NCBI RefSeq assembly: GCF_009299835.1
Contig: NZ_VKCZ01000005.1
Span: 62,001 to 126,000 of the forward strand
Length of the DNA: 64,000 nucleotides
Direction: 5' to 3'
Source: Microlunatus speluncae
GTDB taxonomy: Bacteria; Actinomycetota; Actinomycetes; Propionibacteriales; Propionibacteriaceae
The notes beneath the pieces were generated by a model, which was not told where the DNA came from, did no database searches, and saw only the letters and a program-made list of their open reading frames with translations. Both the position numbers and the translations under genes were made by a program. Below, piece by piece: positions 1 through 8,819 of this stretch (its first letter is position 1; each line of letters opens with the position of its first letter).

Positions 1-52
1 CGCGACAGCCGCGATCGAGGCACCCGACCCGCACCGACCGCGTGACCCAGAA

Positions 53-128
53 CCCCACCCCTGCCCACCTGTCAGAACTGAGTTGCCCTATAGCGCAACT
101 CAGTTCTGACAAGTCGGCAGGGGTGGGG
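53..128. repeat. Extended inverted repeat, copy 1 of the GTCAGAACTGAGTTG family
   Basis: A 15-bp perfect stem (GTCAGAACTGAGTTG at 71-85, its complement at 96-110) encloses a 10-base loop. Outside it lies a second perfect 13-bp pair (CCCCACCCCTGCC at 53-65 with 116-128), separated from the inner stem by five unpaired bases on each side. It lies 62 bases beyond the stop of the minus-strand gene ending at 190, so it could act as its terminator. The same inner stem recurs at 25.5 kb and 57.5 kb. Nothing else is recognisable in bases 1-189. Confidence 0.85.
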
Positions 129-189
129 GATCCCGACGGCGTAGGGCGGGGCGAGACCGCGGCCGCCACGGCAATCGGCCTGACGCGGG

Positions 190-1929
190 TCAGTTTGCGT
201 CGGTCGCCGGGGCGGATTCCGTGCCGAGGTCGAGGAGGGTGGGCAGGCGCTCGTCGGTGATCACGCCGTGCAGGGGCCAGAACCAGTCGCCGTCGATCTC
301 GATCAGCCGCACGCCGGGCTGCTCCAGCCAGTCGGCGATCCGTTCGGTTTCCTCGATTCCGGCGGCCGGCAGCGGGCCGACCGGCGGCCGGACGGAATCG
401 GCGGTCGTGACGCAGGCCCGGGCCACCGCCTGGGGGACGTCGTACGGCCGGGCCAGGGCGGCGCCGGCCAAGCGGCCGTACCGGATGACGTGGATCTCCC
501 AGTCGGCCTCGACCCGTCGGGCGGCCACGATCTGGGGGCAGTTGGCAATGCTGCCGACGCGGTGATAGCGGCGGCCGGTCCGGATCAGCGTCGCCAACCG
601 GTGCCGGACCGTCGCCGCCTCCTCGTACCGCTGCTGGCTGACCAGCCGGCGCAGCCGATGCTGCAGCGCGGCCACCGCGGGCCGTACGTCATCGGACAGG
701 GCCAGCCGCACGTCGTCGACGATCCGGCCGTAGTCGACGCGGGAGATCGCGCCGTTGCAGGGCGAGCTGCAGCGGCCCAGCTCGGCCAGCGCGCAGGTCG
801 GGGTGGTTTGCGCCAGCGCGATCCGGGTGGCGCACTGCCGGATCGGGAAGCCGTCGTAGAGGGCCAGCATCGCGTCGGTCGCGGCCTGCCGCTGCCGGAA
901 CGGCCCGAAGTAGCTGGCCTGGTCGTCACGCACCGTCCGCACCAGCGACAGCCGGGGGAACGGCTCGGTGGTGATCTTGATCCAGTGCTGTCGCTCCGGG
1001 AACTTGGACCGCCGGTTGTAGCGCGGCGCGTGGGTAGCGATCAGCCGGAGCTCGCACACCTCGGCCTGCAGGGTGGTGGTGCACTCGACCGCCTCGACCC
1101 CGGTGGAGACTCGGACCATCTCGTCCATCCGGCGCCGGGACTCGGCGGCCGTGAAATAGGTGCGGACCCGGCGGCGGATGTTGACCGACTTCCCGACGTA
1201 GAGCACCTCGCGGTGATCGTCGTGCTCGGCCACGAACAGGTAGACCCCCGGCGACTCGGGCAGGTCGCTGGCCCAGGACCGCTTCGCCCGGCGGCCGGGC
1301 GACACCTTCCGGGTGAACTCGCGCAGGTCCTCGATCGTGTGCACGCCGAGGTTGCCGACCCGCTCGATCAGTGCGTGCAGCACGTCGACCGTGGCCTGGG
1401 CGTCGGTCAGTGCCCGGTGGTTGGGCGTGGTCGGGGAGTGGAAGTGCCGGGCCAGCGTGGCCAGCCGGCAGTTCGGCACCTCGTCGGCGAGCAGGATCTG
1501 CCGGGCCATCGCGGCCGTGTCCAGCACCGGCCAGCGCGGCAGCGGATATTCCAGCTCGGCGCAGGCCCGGCGCAGGAAGCCGTGATCGAAGCGGGCGTTG
1601 TGCGCGACCAGCACGCAACCGTCGGCGAAGGCCAGGAAGGACGGCAGCACCTGGGCCAGCCGTGGGGCGTCGGCGACCATCCGGTTGGTGATCCCGGTCA
1701 GCACCGCGATCAGGGCCGGGATCGCCGACCGTGGGTTGACCAGGGTCTGGAACTCGCCCAGCACCTCTCCGCCGCGGACCTTGACCGCGCCGAACTCGGT
1801 GATGGAATCCGTGTCCGAGCTGCCCGTCGTCTCCAGGTCGACGATGCAGAACGTGACCGCGGCCAGCGGCGTGCCCAGCTCGTCGAAGGCGGGCTGCACC
1901 ACCGCCTGAGCCGCCGCCGTCCGAGCCAT
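190..1929 (-). CDS. DEDDh 3'-5' exonuclease fused to a UvrC-like GIY-YIG nuclease
   Basis: This 579-residue protein joins two nuclease modules. Residues about 25-190 are a DnaQ-type proofreading exonuclease: the first metal-binding motif is D31-x-E33 within VDLETTG, and later HNARFD and HRALTDAQAT carry the other acidic and histidine residues. Residues about 225-300 are a GIY-YIG domain (PGVYLF, then YVGKSVNIRRR) as in UvrC and Cho, followed by the cysteine-rich UvrC-like stretch around CSSPC and a UvrB-binding-like helix pair. Such fusions are common in Actinomycetota and are usually annotated as DEDD exonuclease domain proteins. A role in DNA repair or nucleolytic trimming is inferred; the exact substrate is not known. 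The start is the ATG at 1929, and no neighbour is coupled to it. Confidence 0.93.
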   Translation of the reverse strand: MARTAAAQAVVQPAFDELGTPLAAVTFCIVDLETTGSSDTDSITEFGAVKVRGGEVLGEFQTLVNPRSAIPALIAVLTGITNRMVADAPRLAQVLPSFLAFADGCVLVAHNARFDHGFLRRACAELEYPLPRWPVLDTAAMARQILLADEVPNCRLATLARHFHSPTTPNHRALTDAQATVDVLHALIERVGNLGVHTIEDLREFTRKVSPGRRAKRSWASDLPESPGVYLFVAEHDDHREVLYVGKSVNIRRRVRTYFTAAESRRRMDEMVRVSTGVEAVECTTTLQAEVCELRLIATHAPRYNRRSKFPERQHWIKITTEPFPRLSLVRTVRDDQASYFGPFRQRQAATDAMLALYDGFPIRQCATRIALAQTTPTCALAELGRCSSPCNGAISRVDYGRIVDDVRLALSDDVRPAVAALQHRLRRLVSQQRYEEAATVRHRLATLIRTGRRYHRVGSIANCPQIVAARRVEADWEIHVIRYGRLAGAALARPYDVPQAVARACVTTADSVRPPVGPLPAAGIEETERIADWLEQPGVRLIEIDGDWFWPLHGVITDERLPTLLDLGTESAPATDAN

Positions 1930-2042
1930 GGCACCGACGCTAAATCACAGCAGTGACATTCCGCCGCCCAGAAGCGCCGAGCGAGCCCGGGCCGGTCGCG
2001 CTCGGACCCGCTGACGGCTGATCACCGCTCGTCAGGCGACTC

Positions 2043-2710
2043 TCACACGAGCGACCACCGTACGTCCGCGGCCCGCTCGACGGCCCCTTCGTCGGTGATC
2101 ACGTGCACCGGGTCCGGGCCGACGTTGCGCGCCGTGGCACCGGTCAGGACGACGCCGCTGCGCTCCGGCAGGGCGAGGACCGGGCGACCCGTCCGTCGAT
2201 GATGATCTTGGGCGGCGCCGAGTTGATCATCGGTGTAGTGGGGGAGGACGTCCATCCCGTGCAGCAGGTCGAGGGCGGTCGTGTCCACCAGCCCGACGTC
2301 GTTCGGGTCCGCGGCGAGGGCGATGCCGATGTCGGCCCCGACCAGGATCGCCCCGGCGCTGCCGCCGTACAGGCTGCCGCCGCGACCGAGATGATCACGA
2401 AGCGCGGGCAACAGCCGGGCCTCGCGGAGGGTGTGCAGCAGGCTGAAGGTGTTGCCGCCGGGGATCGCCACGATGTCGACCTCCCGCAGGGACGGGTCGT
2501 GGTCGTCCGGGGTCAGCCAGACGTCGACGGTGTACGGGCCGAGCGCGGCCAGGGCACCGGTGAGCCACTCGCCGGAGTAGCGCCGCTCCCCGGATCGGAC
2601 TGGGCGAACGGCCAGACGGCGACCCGGGCACCGGGCGGGAACGCCTCGGCCCAGAGCCGCGCCTCGTCCCGCTCCGAACCGCCGCCGCCGAGATGGATGG
2701 GTCCTTGCAT
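2043..2710 (-). pseudogene. Peptidase S51 (dipeptidase E / cyanophycinase-like), frameshifted
   Basis: Two adjacent minus-strand frames together make one S51 family protein of about 222 residues. The first begins at ATG 2710 (MQGPIHLGGGG) and runs to a WPFAQSDPG segment. The rest (GERRYSGEW onward) continues in another frame to the stop at 2043 and contains the nucleophile motif GGSAG and the AIPGGNTF turn typical of the family. The frames meet in a run of four G residues near 2588-2592 on the coding strand. One extra G would restore a continuous protein, so this is a one-base deletion or a sequencing error. The intact protein would cleave peptide bonds next to aspartate or act on related dipeptides. 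It lies 43 bases downstream of the gene ending at 2754. Confidence 0.82.
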
Positions 2711-2753
2711 CCGACGATCCTGCCCGGATCCGCCGGACGAGGAAAGCACGGGG

Positions 2754-3095
2754 TCAGGGATCGACGGCGAGCCGGCCGGATCCGCGGCTCACCCCGCCGA
2801 GGTAGCTGCCGCCACTGATCCACCAGGGCAAGGCCTCCAGCAGCGGTACGGCCTCCGCCGGAGTCAGCGTCGCGGCCTGCTCGGCGGTGATCCGGCCGCG
2901 ATACCAGCGGCCCGAGGCCGTGAAGCCCTCGTACTCGACGTGGTAGTCCAGCCAGCTGGCACCGCAGGCCCGGCAGGTGTCCACGGTCACCTCGCCGAAG
3001 CGGCCGTTCGTCGGGTCCAGACCGACCGCGGTCGTGGCGAAGCGTCGTGGGTACGCGTCGCAGCAGTCATCGTCGACCGAACCGTCCGCGACCAT
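2754..3095 (-). CDS. Hypothetical protein, 113 aa
   Basis: I do not recognise this family. The protein has a cysteine pair near the N-terminus (DDDCCDAYP) and a CRACG motif about 40 residues further on, so it could bind a metal, but only one CxxC is present. The C-terminal half contains a short helical segment (AEQAATLTPAEAVPLLEALPWW). It has no signal peptide or membrane segment. The ATG at 3095 lies two bases after the stop of the upstream gene. A GTG at 3107 would give 117 residues and an overlap of 10 bases. It is the fourth gene of the operon that begins with the histidine kinase. Confidence 0.6.
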   Translation of the reverse strand: MVADGSVDDDCCDAYPRRFATTAVGLDPTNGRFGEVTVDTCRACGASWLDYHVEYEGFTASGRWYRGRITAEQAATLTPAEAVPLLEALPWWISGGSYLGGVSRGSGRLAVDP

Positions 3096-3097
3096 GA

Positions 3098-3901
3098 TCA
3101 ACCGCACTCGATGAACGCCGGGCTGCGGCCTCGGATCTTGATCTTCCGTGGCGAGGCGGAATCCACCGGCACGGAGACGACCGTCTCGTCGAGAACGGGA
3201 TCGATGTCGACGTCGTACGGCACGCAGGCCGCGAGATCGATCATGATCTCGCCGTTGATCGTGGAGGCGACGACCGACAGCGGCTCGGTCAACGCGAGGT
3301 CGATGCTGCCGTTCCGGGTGCTGGCGTTCACCCGGGTCGAGGTCGAGTTCTCGACCTGCACCCGTCCGTTGGTGGCGTCGGCCTGGATCGGGCCGGCGGC
3401 GCCGGTGATCTCGACGTCACCGTTGCGGGCGGTCAGATCGAGTGCGCCGGAGATCCCGTCGACGGAGATCCGGCCGGCGCGGTTGTTGGCCGTCAGGGCT
3501 GTCCCCGAGGGCACTTCGATCTCGATCTCGATGCCGCAGTCGAAGGACTCCCCGCTCGGGCAGTCGGCGTCGATCCGGCTGCCGTCGGCGGCGACGATCA
3601 CCTGCGGCTGCTGACCGCTGTAGCCGCCGGAGGCGAAGACCCGGAGCCGGTCGGACGGCCCGGACCGGAACTCGAGCTCGATGCCGCTCCGGCCCGTCTC
3701 GACCGTCAGCAGCGGCGCCCCCGGTGCCTCGGTGCTGAAGGCGAAATCACGGCTTCCCGGCAGCAGATCCTGGGCGATGATCATCCCCGCGAACACCACC
3801 GACAGCACCAGCAACGGCCCGGTGATCAGCAGCATCCGCCGCCGGGCCGGAGTGATCATCGACGGTGGGTTCGGCGGCGGCTCGGTGGCCGTGCTGGTCA
3901 T
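3098..3901 (-). CDS. Membrane-anchored DUF4097-like beta-repeat protein
   Basis: The 267-residue protein has a short cytoplasmic Pro-rich N-terminus, one membrane helix (about residues 23-45, LLITGPLLVLSVVFAGMII) and a long extracellular domain. That domain consists of short alternating beta strands with repeated phrases such as ANNRAGRISVDG, TARNGDVEITG and ASTRNGSIDLAL. This is the pattern of DUF4097, an adhesin-like right-handed beta helix often found beside envelope-stress regulators. It overlaps the response regulator by four bases (ATGA) and is therefore translated with the two-component system. A role as an envelope-stress output or sensor accessory is inferred from context only. Confidence 0.78.
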   Translation of the reverse strand: MTSTATEPPPNPPSMITPARRRMLLITGPLLVLSVVFAGMIIAQDLLPGSRDFAFSTEAPGAPLLTVETGRSGIELEFRSGPSDRLRVFASGGYSGQQPQVIVAADGSRIDADCPSGESFDCGIEIEIEVPSGTALTANNRAGRISVDGISGALDLTARNGDVEITGAAGPIQADATNGRVQVENSTSTRVNASTRNGSIDLALTEPLSVVASTINGEIMIDLAACVPYDVDIDPVLDETVVSVPVDSASPRKIKIRGRSPAFIECG

Positions 3902-4548
3902 CGGCTGACCCCGAGATAGCGCAGCACGGCCAGCACCCGGCGATGCTCACCGCCGGCGGGATTCAGGCCGAGCTTGGTGAAGATGCTCGAGATGTGTTTC
4001 TCCACCGCGGCCGGGCCGATCACCAGCAGCTCGGCGATCCCGCCGTTCGACCGGCCTTCGGCCATCGCGGCGATCACCTCCCGTTCCCGCGGTGACAGGG
4101 TGGCGATCGGGTCGGCACGCAGGCTCCGCGCCAGCAGTTGCTTGATCACCTCGGGGTCGATCGCGGTGCCGCCGGCGGCGACCCGGTGCACCGACTCGAT
4201 GAACTCCTCGACCTCGGCCACCCGGTCCTTCAGCAGATAGCCGACGCCCTCGGTCCGGTCGCCGATCAGCTCGGTGGCGTAGCGTTCCTCGACGTACTGC
4301 GACAGCACCAGGACCCCGATCTCCGGCCACCGCTGCCTGATCACCAGGGCTGCCCGGAGACCCTCGTCGAGGAAGGTCGGCGGCATCCGTACGTCGACGA
4401 CGCAGACATCGGGTTGATCTTCGTCCACCACTCGGAGCAGTTGCTCGGCGTCCTCGACCGCCGCCATCACCTCCGCCCCGGAATCGGTCAGCAGGTGCCG
4501 CAGCCCCTCCCGGAGGAGGACCGAGTCCTCCGCGATCACGACGCGCAT
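3898..4548 (-). CDS. NarL/LuxR-type response regulator
   Basis: The 216-residue protein has an N-terminal receiver domain with the acidic pocket E7-D8, the phosphoacceptor D52 (in VVDVRMPP) and the conserved lysine in YLLKDRV. The C-terminal domain is a LuxR helix-turn-helix (LSPREREVIAAMAEG, then AVEKHISSIFTKLGL). The start overlaps the end of the histidine kinase gene by 13 bases and its stop overlaps the DUF4097-like gene by four, so all three are co-translated. The pair most resembles DesK/LiaS-type systems, and regulation of the adjacent envelope protein is a reasonable guess. The stimulus is unknown. Confidence 0.95.
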   Translation of the reverse strand: MRVVIAEDSVLLREGLRHLLTDSGAEVMAAVEDAEQLLRVVDEDQPDVCVVDVRMPPTFLDEGLRAALVIRQRWPEIGVLVLSQYVEERYATELIGDRTEGVGYLLKDRVAEVEEFIESVHRVAAGGTAIDPEVIKQLLARSLRADPIATLSPREREVIAAMAEGRSNGGIAELLVIGPAAVEKHISSIFTKLGLNPAGGEHRRVLAVLRYLGVSR

Positions 4549-5819
4549 GGCAACTCCGCTCTGATCATGGTCGGCCCGCCCGGTGGGCTGTCGACCTCGA
4601 ACCGGCCGTCGATTCCCTGCACCCGGCCGGCGAGCCCGGCCAGCCCGCCGCCGGTCGACAGCCGGGCTCCGCCGCGGCCGTTGTCGATCACCTCGACCAG
4701 CATCCGGCTGGGGCTGATCCGCGAGATCCGGATCGTGATCTTGGTCGCCGCCGAGTGCTTGGCGGCGTTGGTCAGCGATTCGCTGACCACGAAATAGGCC
4801 GCGGACTCGATCGCCGCCGGTGGTCGCCGGTCGCCGAGCAGGTCCGGCGCGACCGAGATCTGCACCGGCATCGGCATCCGGCCGGCCAGCGCCGACAGGG
4901 CCGCATCGAGACCGCGATCGGTCAGCACCGGCGGGTGCAGGCCCCGGGTCAGATCACGCAACTCGGTGATCGCGGTCTTGGCGTCGGCGTGGGCCTGGTT
5001 CAGCAACCGCATCAGCTCCGGATCGCTCTCCGTGCCGGCGGCCCGCAGTCGCACCTTGGCCCGGCCGATCGCCACCGCGACGGCGATCAGCCGCTGTTGG
5101 GCACCGTCGTGCAGATCCCGCTCGATCCGTTGCCGTTCCACCTCGGCCGCGTCGACCACTCGGGCCCGGCTGACCGTCAGTTCCTCGACCCGCTGGGTCA
5201 GCGAGGTGCCGCCGAGCAGCCGGCGGGCGACCGCGAGATCGACCTCGATCAGCAGCTTGATGATCAACGGGGTGATCACCAGTCCGAACAGGACCGCGCA
5301 GGCGCTGACCACGGCGGCCTTGACGAAGGAGTCCACGACGATCGGGCCGACCGCCGCGGTCCCGGTCGGGAACTGGAACCAGTACGTCGGCAGCAGCGCC
5401 AGGGCGATCGGCAGCGCGAACGCGAGCACGACGCCGCCGCCGGTGACGGAGCTCAGCGGCATCCGGGCCAGCCAGTAGCCGAGCTGCCGCCAGGTGTGCC
5501 GGTTGCGCAGGTAACCCCAGGCGCCGCGGATGATCGAGGTCCGGGCCGGCGGATCCGGCCGGGCGATCACCGCTCCCGTACCGTCGGCGAGGAATCGGCG
5601 CTGGCGATCACCGAGCCGCCACAGCAGCCGGCAGGTGATCACGAACAGCGGGATGCCGATCAGCCCCGGGACGGTGACCAGCGAGACCAGGGTGAGCAGC
5701 AGTACGCCGAACCCGAGCAGCCCGGTGAGCCCGTCCAGCCACAGCGTCACCCCGGCGAGCCAGAACGCCGGCGACGCCCAGGCGCGCACCGGGTTGGCGG
5801 GGATGACGAGGCGGTCCAC
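4536..5819 (-). CDS. NarL-family (HisKA_3) sensor histidine kinase
   Basis: The protein is 427 residues from the GTG at 5819 (MDRLVIPANP). The same frame stays open upstream, but that extension has serine/arginine/proline-rich composition and runs antisense to the MFS gene, so I reject it. Residues about 12-65 and 105-190 hold hydrophobic membrane segments of a PspC/DUF4153-like sensor region. The dimerisation helix carries the phosphoacceptor histidine in ERDLHDGAQQRL. The ATPase domain has the N box (SLTNAAKHS), the D-x-G-x-G box (IDNGRGG) and a glycine-rich lid (GGGLAGLAGRV). It heads an operon with the regulator, the DUF4097-like protein and at least one further gene, and faces the MFS gene across a 154-base divergent region. 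Confidence 0.93.
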   Translation of the reverse strand: MDRLVIPANPVRAWASPAFWLAGVTLWLDGLTGLLGFGVLLLTLVSLVTVPGLIGIPLFVITCRLLWRLGDRQRRFLADGTGAVIARPDPPARTSIIRGAWGYLRNRHTWRQLGYWLARMPLSSVTGGGVVLAFALPIALALLPTYWFQFPTGTAAVGPIVVDSFVKAAVVSACAVLFGLVITPLIIKLLIEVDLAVARRLLGGTSLTQRVEELTVSRARVVDAAEVERQRIERDLHDGAQQRLIAVAVAIGRAKVRLRAAGTESDPELMRLLNQAHADAKTAITELRDLTRGLHPPVLTDRGLDAALSALAGRMPMPVQISVAPDLLGDRRPPAAIESAAYFVVSESLTNAAKHSAATKITIRISRISPSRMLVEVIDNGRGGARLSTGGGLAGLAGRVQGIDGRFEVDSPPGGPTMIRAELPCAS

Positions 5820-5926
5820 CCGGGCAGCGTAGTGAGAGCGGTCCGGGCCGGGACAGCGGGCGGGCCGACGAATCGGGGTCGGGTTTACCCGAGGTTTCGC
5901 CGCAGCCCAGGGATCTCGTACACATT

Positions 5927-5950
5927 TATGATACGTTACGGACCGTAACG
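5927..5950 (+). promoter_or_regulatory. -10 box and TetR-type operator for the MFS gene
   Basis: A perfect inverted repeat, CGTTACGG-A-CCGTAACG, occupies 5934-5950. It starts one base after a good -10 hexamer TATGAT (5927-5932) and lies 24 bases before the MFS start codon. Size and symmetry match operators of TetR-family repressors, which commonly control exporters. No TetR gene is present in the window, so the regulator must be encoded elsewhere. Confidence 0.72.
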
Positions 5951-5973
5951 AAAAACGCAGGGAGGAGTGCAGC

Positions 5974-7563
5974 ATGAACGCGTCGACGGCCGATCCGGGT
6001 CCGGCGAGCCCGGCCCGCGCAGGAGCCCGGGAATGGGCCGGGCTCGCGCTGCTCGTGCTCCCGGTGGTGATGACCGCGATCGACCTGTCGGTGTTGTTCC
6101 TGGCCATCCCGCGGATCGTCGCCGACCTGGCCGCGACCGGCACGCAACAGCTGTGGATCCTGCACGGCGGCGAGCTGATCGGTGCCGGGTTGGTGCTGAC
6201 GATGGGCCGGGTGGTGGACCGGTTCGGGGCGCGGCGACTGCTGGCCATCGGCCTGATCGGGTACGGCCTCGCCTCGCTGCTCGCGTCCCTGGCGCCGACG
6301 GTCGAGCTGCTGATCCTGGCCCGGATGCTGATCGGGGCCTCGGCGGTCACCCTGGCGCCGGCGGCGATGGCGTTGGCCCGGCGGATCTTTCCCGACGGCA
6401 AGCAGTTCGCGACCGCGGTGGCCGTCCTGATGGCCGCGTTCTCGGCCGGGATGGCGCTCGGTCCGTTGGTTGGCGGCGCGCTGCTCGAGAACTTCTGGTG
6501 GGGGGCGGTGTTCCTGGTCAACGTGCCGGTGGCCGCGCTGGTCCTGCTCGGCACCCGCTGGCTGCCGCGGCTGTCCGGCACCGGACTGGGCCGGATCGAT
6601 GCGGTCAGCGTGCTGTTGTCCCTGCTCGGTCTGGCCGGTGTCGTGTACGGGGGCCAGGAGTTGGCCGCCAGCGGGCTGTCGGTGCCGAATCTGGCCAGCC
6701 TCGTCGCCGGCCTGATCCTGTTGGTGCTGTTCGTCCGCCGGCAGCGCCGGATCGACGACCCGCTGCTCGACCTCCGGCTGTTCGCCGCGGCCCCGTTCAC
6801 CCTCTCCCTGCTGGCGATCCTGATCGTGATCGTGGCCGACGCCGGGGCCGAGCTGCAGTTGGCCCAGCATCTGCAGGTGGTCACCGGGCTGTCCCCGCTG
6901 CAGGCCGGGCTGGCCCTCGCCGTGCCCGCCGTGGTCTCGATCGCCGCGACCGCCGGGGCGCCGGCCCTGCTGCGCTGGTGGCGGGCGCCGACCGTGATCA
7001 CCGTCGGTGCCGCGGTCGCCGTCGGCGGCGCGCTGCTGCTGAGCCGGCTGGCCGGCGGGCCCGACGCCGGGCTGGGGTGGCTGATGCTGGCCGCGTCGCT
7101 GGTGGCGCTGGGGATGGCCCCGGTCTTCGGCCTGGCCACCGCGCTGGTGCTGGATCATGCGCCGGCCGACCAGACCGGCAGCGCCCAGGCGACCCAGGAC
7201 GTCAGCGGCAGCCTCGGTAACACGCTCGGCCTCGCGCTCGGCGGCTCGCTCGCCTTCGCCGTCTATTCGGCCGGTGTGGCCGAGCTCGCGCCGGCCGGGC
7301 TGGGCGGCGAGGCGTTGGCTCAGAGCGGCCAGGGCGTCGGGCGCGCCCTGGATGTCGCCGCCGGGCTGCCCGGCCGGGTCGGTGACGGCCTGGCCGAGGC
7401 GGCTGTCGCCGCCTTCGCCGCAGCCACCGCCGCGGCCTATCTGCTGGCGGCGGTCGGCTTCGCGATCACCGTGGTGGTCGGGGTGCTGCTGCGCCGGTCG
7501 ATGCGCGCGGCCACGTCGAGTGAATCGGCGGCCGAGGCCGTGGACTCCGAATCCCGCGCCTAG
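5974..7563 (+). CDS. MFS drug-efflux transporter, DHA2 (14-TM) type
   Basis: The 529-residue protein is almost entirely hydrophobic, with about 14 membrane helices. It carries the MFS motif A region between helices 2 and 3 (GRVVDRFGARRLL) and, in helix 5, a motif C-like segment (AAFSAGMALGPLVGGALL) that marks drug/proton antiporters. EmrB/QacA-type exporters have this length and topology. The start ATG at 5974 follows GGAGGAG by seven bases. The gene is monocistronic and converges on the LacI-type gene with a four-base overlap in which the palindrome CTAG supplies the TAG stop on both strands. The substrate cannot be predicted. The TetR-type operator upstream suggests induction by a toxic ligand. 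Confidence 0.92.
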   Translation: MNASTADPGPASPARAGAREWAGLALLVLPVVMTAIDLSVLFLAIPRIVADLAATGTQQLWILHGGELIGAGLVLTMGRVVDRFGARRLLAIGLIGYGLASLLASLAPTVELLILARMLIGASAVTLAPAAMALARRIFPDGKQFATAVAVLMAAFSAGMALGPLVGGALLENFWWGAVFLVNVPVAALVLLGTRWLPRLSGTGLGRIDAVSVLLSLLGLAGVVYGGQELAASGLSVPNLASLVAGLILLVLFVRRQRRIDDPLLDLRLFAAAPFTLSLLAILIVIVADAGAELQLAQHLQVVTGLSPLQAGLALAVPAVVSIAATAGAPALLRWWRAPTVITVGAAVAVGGALLLSRLAGGPDAGLGWLMLAASLVALGMAPVFGLATALVLDHAPADQTGSAQATQDVSGSLGNTLGLALGGSLAFAVYSAGVAELAPAGLGGEALAQSGQGVGRALDVAAGLPGRVGDGLAEAAVAAFAAATAAAYLLAAVGFAITVVVGVLLRRSMRAATSSESAAEAVDSESRA

Positions 7564-8636
7564 GCCGGCCGGGTCAGGGTCGCGCCGTCCCGGATGCCGC
7601 AGTCCAGCCGGGTCCGCTGGGGCGCCGACTCCGGATCGGCGATCAGCCGGAGCAGCAGCTTGACGGCCTCGGCGCCCATCTCGTACCGGGGAATGCTCAT
7701 CTCGGTCAGATCCGCGTCCTCGGGCCGGAACTGGGCCCCGCTCAGTCCGATCAGCGACAGGTCCCCGGGGATCGTCACTCCGCGGCGGGCCGCGGCCGCC
7801 CGGATTCCGACGGCGGCGATGCTGTTCTCCAGCACCAGGGCGGTGCAGCCGCGTTCGATCGCCGCGGCGACGAAGCCGTCCGGGGTGACGGCGTCGGTCG
7901 GTGCGTTGTCGCCGTCGGCCGCCAGCGGCAGGATCGGCGTGTCGGTCTCGCTCAGGCCGTACCGCTGCCGGGCCAGGGCGAATCCGGCTCGGCGGGCCGG
8001 GATCGACTCGAGGTGCCGGCCGGCAGCCATCGCGATCCGGCGGTGGCCCAGGGCCACCGCGCGGCCGACCAGTTCGGCGGTGCCCTCGACGTAGTCGGCA
8101 GCGACATAGGACAGCTCGACGCCGGGAAATTCCCGCTCCCCGACGAACACGAACGGATAGCCCTCGCCGGCCAGCCGGGTGATCTCCTCGGAGCTCTCGT
8201 TGGTGCCGAGCAGCAGCCCGCCGTCGGCGAGCCGGAGATGATTGACGCCGCCGGCGTAGATCGATCGGCGCTGCTCGGCGTTCTTGGCGCCGGTGACCAG
8301 CAACAGGTGGTATTCGGCCTGGTCAGCCGCCTCTTCGATGCCGACCAGAAACTCGTGGTAGAAGTTCTGCGACCCCATCGGAAACATGGCCTCGTAGGTG
8401 AACACACCGATCAGCCGGTTGCTGCCGCGGGCCAGGTTGCGGGCCGCGATGTCGGGGATGTAGCCGAGCTCGCGGACCGAGGCCAGCACCCGTTCCCGGG
8501 TGGCGTCGCTGACCCGGATCGAGCCGTAGTCGCGCGCGTTGATCACCGACGAGACGATCCCCGACGACACGCCGGCATGGCGGGCGACATCGGCCTGCGA
8601 CACCCGCCGCGGCCCGGTTCGCGCCTTTCGCGCCAC
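7560..8636 (-). CDS. LacI/GalR-family transcriptional regulator
   Basis: From the GTG at 8636 the protein is 358 residues; an ATG at 8741 would add 35 poorly conserved residues. A purine-rich GAGAGAGGA sits a few bases before the GTG. Residues about 8-65 are the LacI helix-turn-helix with hinge (VSQADVARHAGVSSGIVSSVIN, slightly unusual in having IVSSV where TVSRV is typical, then ARNLARGS). The rest is a periplasmic-binding-protein-like sugar-sensing domain (GVFTYEAMFP, LGTNESSEEI, LVLENSIAAVG). It diverges from the FAD oxidoreductase, and a GCGnATTnCGnAATnCGC palindrome between them is a probable operator, so it likely represses that gene and the solute-binding gene until a sugar-like ligand is present. 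Confidence 0.93.
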   Translation of the reverse strand: MARKARTGPRRVSQADVARHAGVSSGIVSSVINARDYGSIRVSDATRERVLASVRELGYIPDIAARNLARGSNRLIGVFTYEAMFPMGSQNFYHEFLVGIEEAADQAEYHLLLVTGAKNAEQRRSIYAGGVNHLRLADGGLLLGTNESSEEITRLAGEGYPFVFVGEREFPGVELSYVAADYVEGTAELVGRAVALGHRRIAMAAGRHLESIPARRAGFALARQRYGLSETDTPILPLAADGDNAPTDAVTPDGFVAAAIERGCTALVLENSIAAVGIRAAAARRGVTIPGDLSLIGLSGAQFRPEDADLTEMSIPRYEMGAEAVKLLLRLIADPESAPQRTRLDCGIRDGATLTRPA

Positions 8637-8730
8637 CTTCGGTCCTCTCTCCCGCCCGATTCCCACGTCGAGTCGTGATTCTCGCCTGGCTCCGTCGATC
8701 CGCGTCGCCGGGGCGGTCGTGAACACCCTC

Positions 8731-8759
8731 TTGACGCTCATCGAACTCGCGCCTAGCGT
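8731..8759 (+). promoter_or_regulatory. Sigma-70-type promoter of the oxidoreductase gene
   Basis: TTGACG at 8731-8736 and TAGCGT at 8754-8759 are separated by exactly 17 bases. The predicted transcript would start around 8766, inside the palindrome at 8756-8773, and reach the ATG at 8820. Confidence 0.6.
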
Positions 8760-8773
8760 ATTGCGTAATGCGC
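8756..8773. promoter_or_regulatory. LacI-type operator
   Basis: GCGTATTGCGTAATGCGC is an 18-base imperfect palindrome: seven of nine base pairs are symmetric around a central CG, the hallmark of LacI/GalR operators. It overlaps the -10 box and start point of the promoter just described and lies between the LacI gene and its divergent neighbour, as expected for a repressor site. Confidence 0.6.
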
Positions 8774-8819
8774 TTTATCACCAGTGTCGGGGTCGGGCCC
8801 CACGAAGGAGTGGTCAAGG

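Noticed and set aside
42..260. Short plus-strand frame at the window start
   Set aside because: It runs through hairpin copy 1 and into the antisense of the exonuclease gene.
268..1956. Plus-strand open frame opposite the exonuclease fusion
   Set aside because: Gly/Arg/Pro/Gln-rich shadow of a clear gene; it has no recognisable domain.
5820..7139. N-terminal extension of the histidine kinase frame
   Set aside because: It is antisense to the MFS gene, of low complexity (Ser/Arg/Pro), and the kinase has a proper start at 5819.
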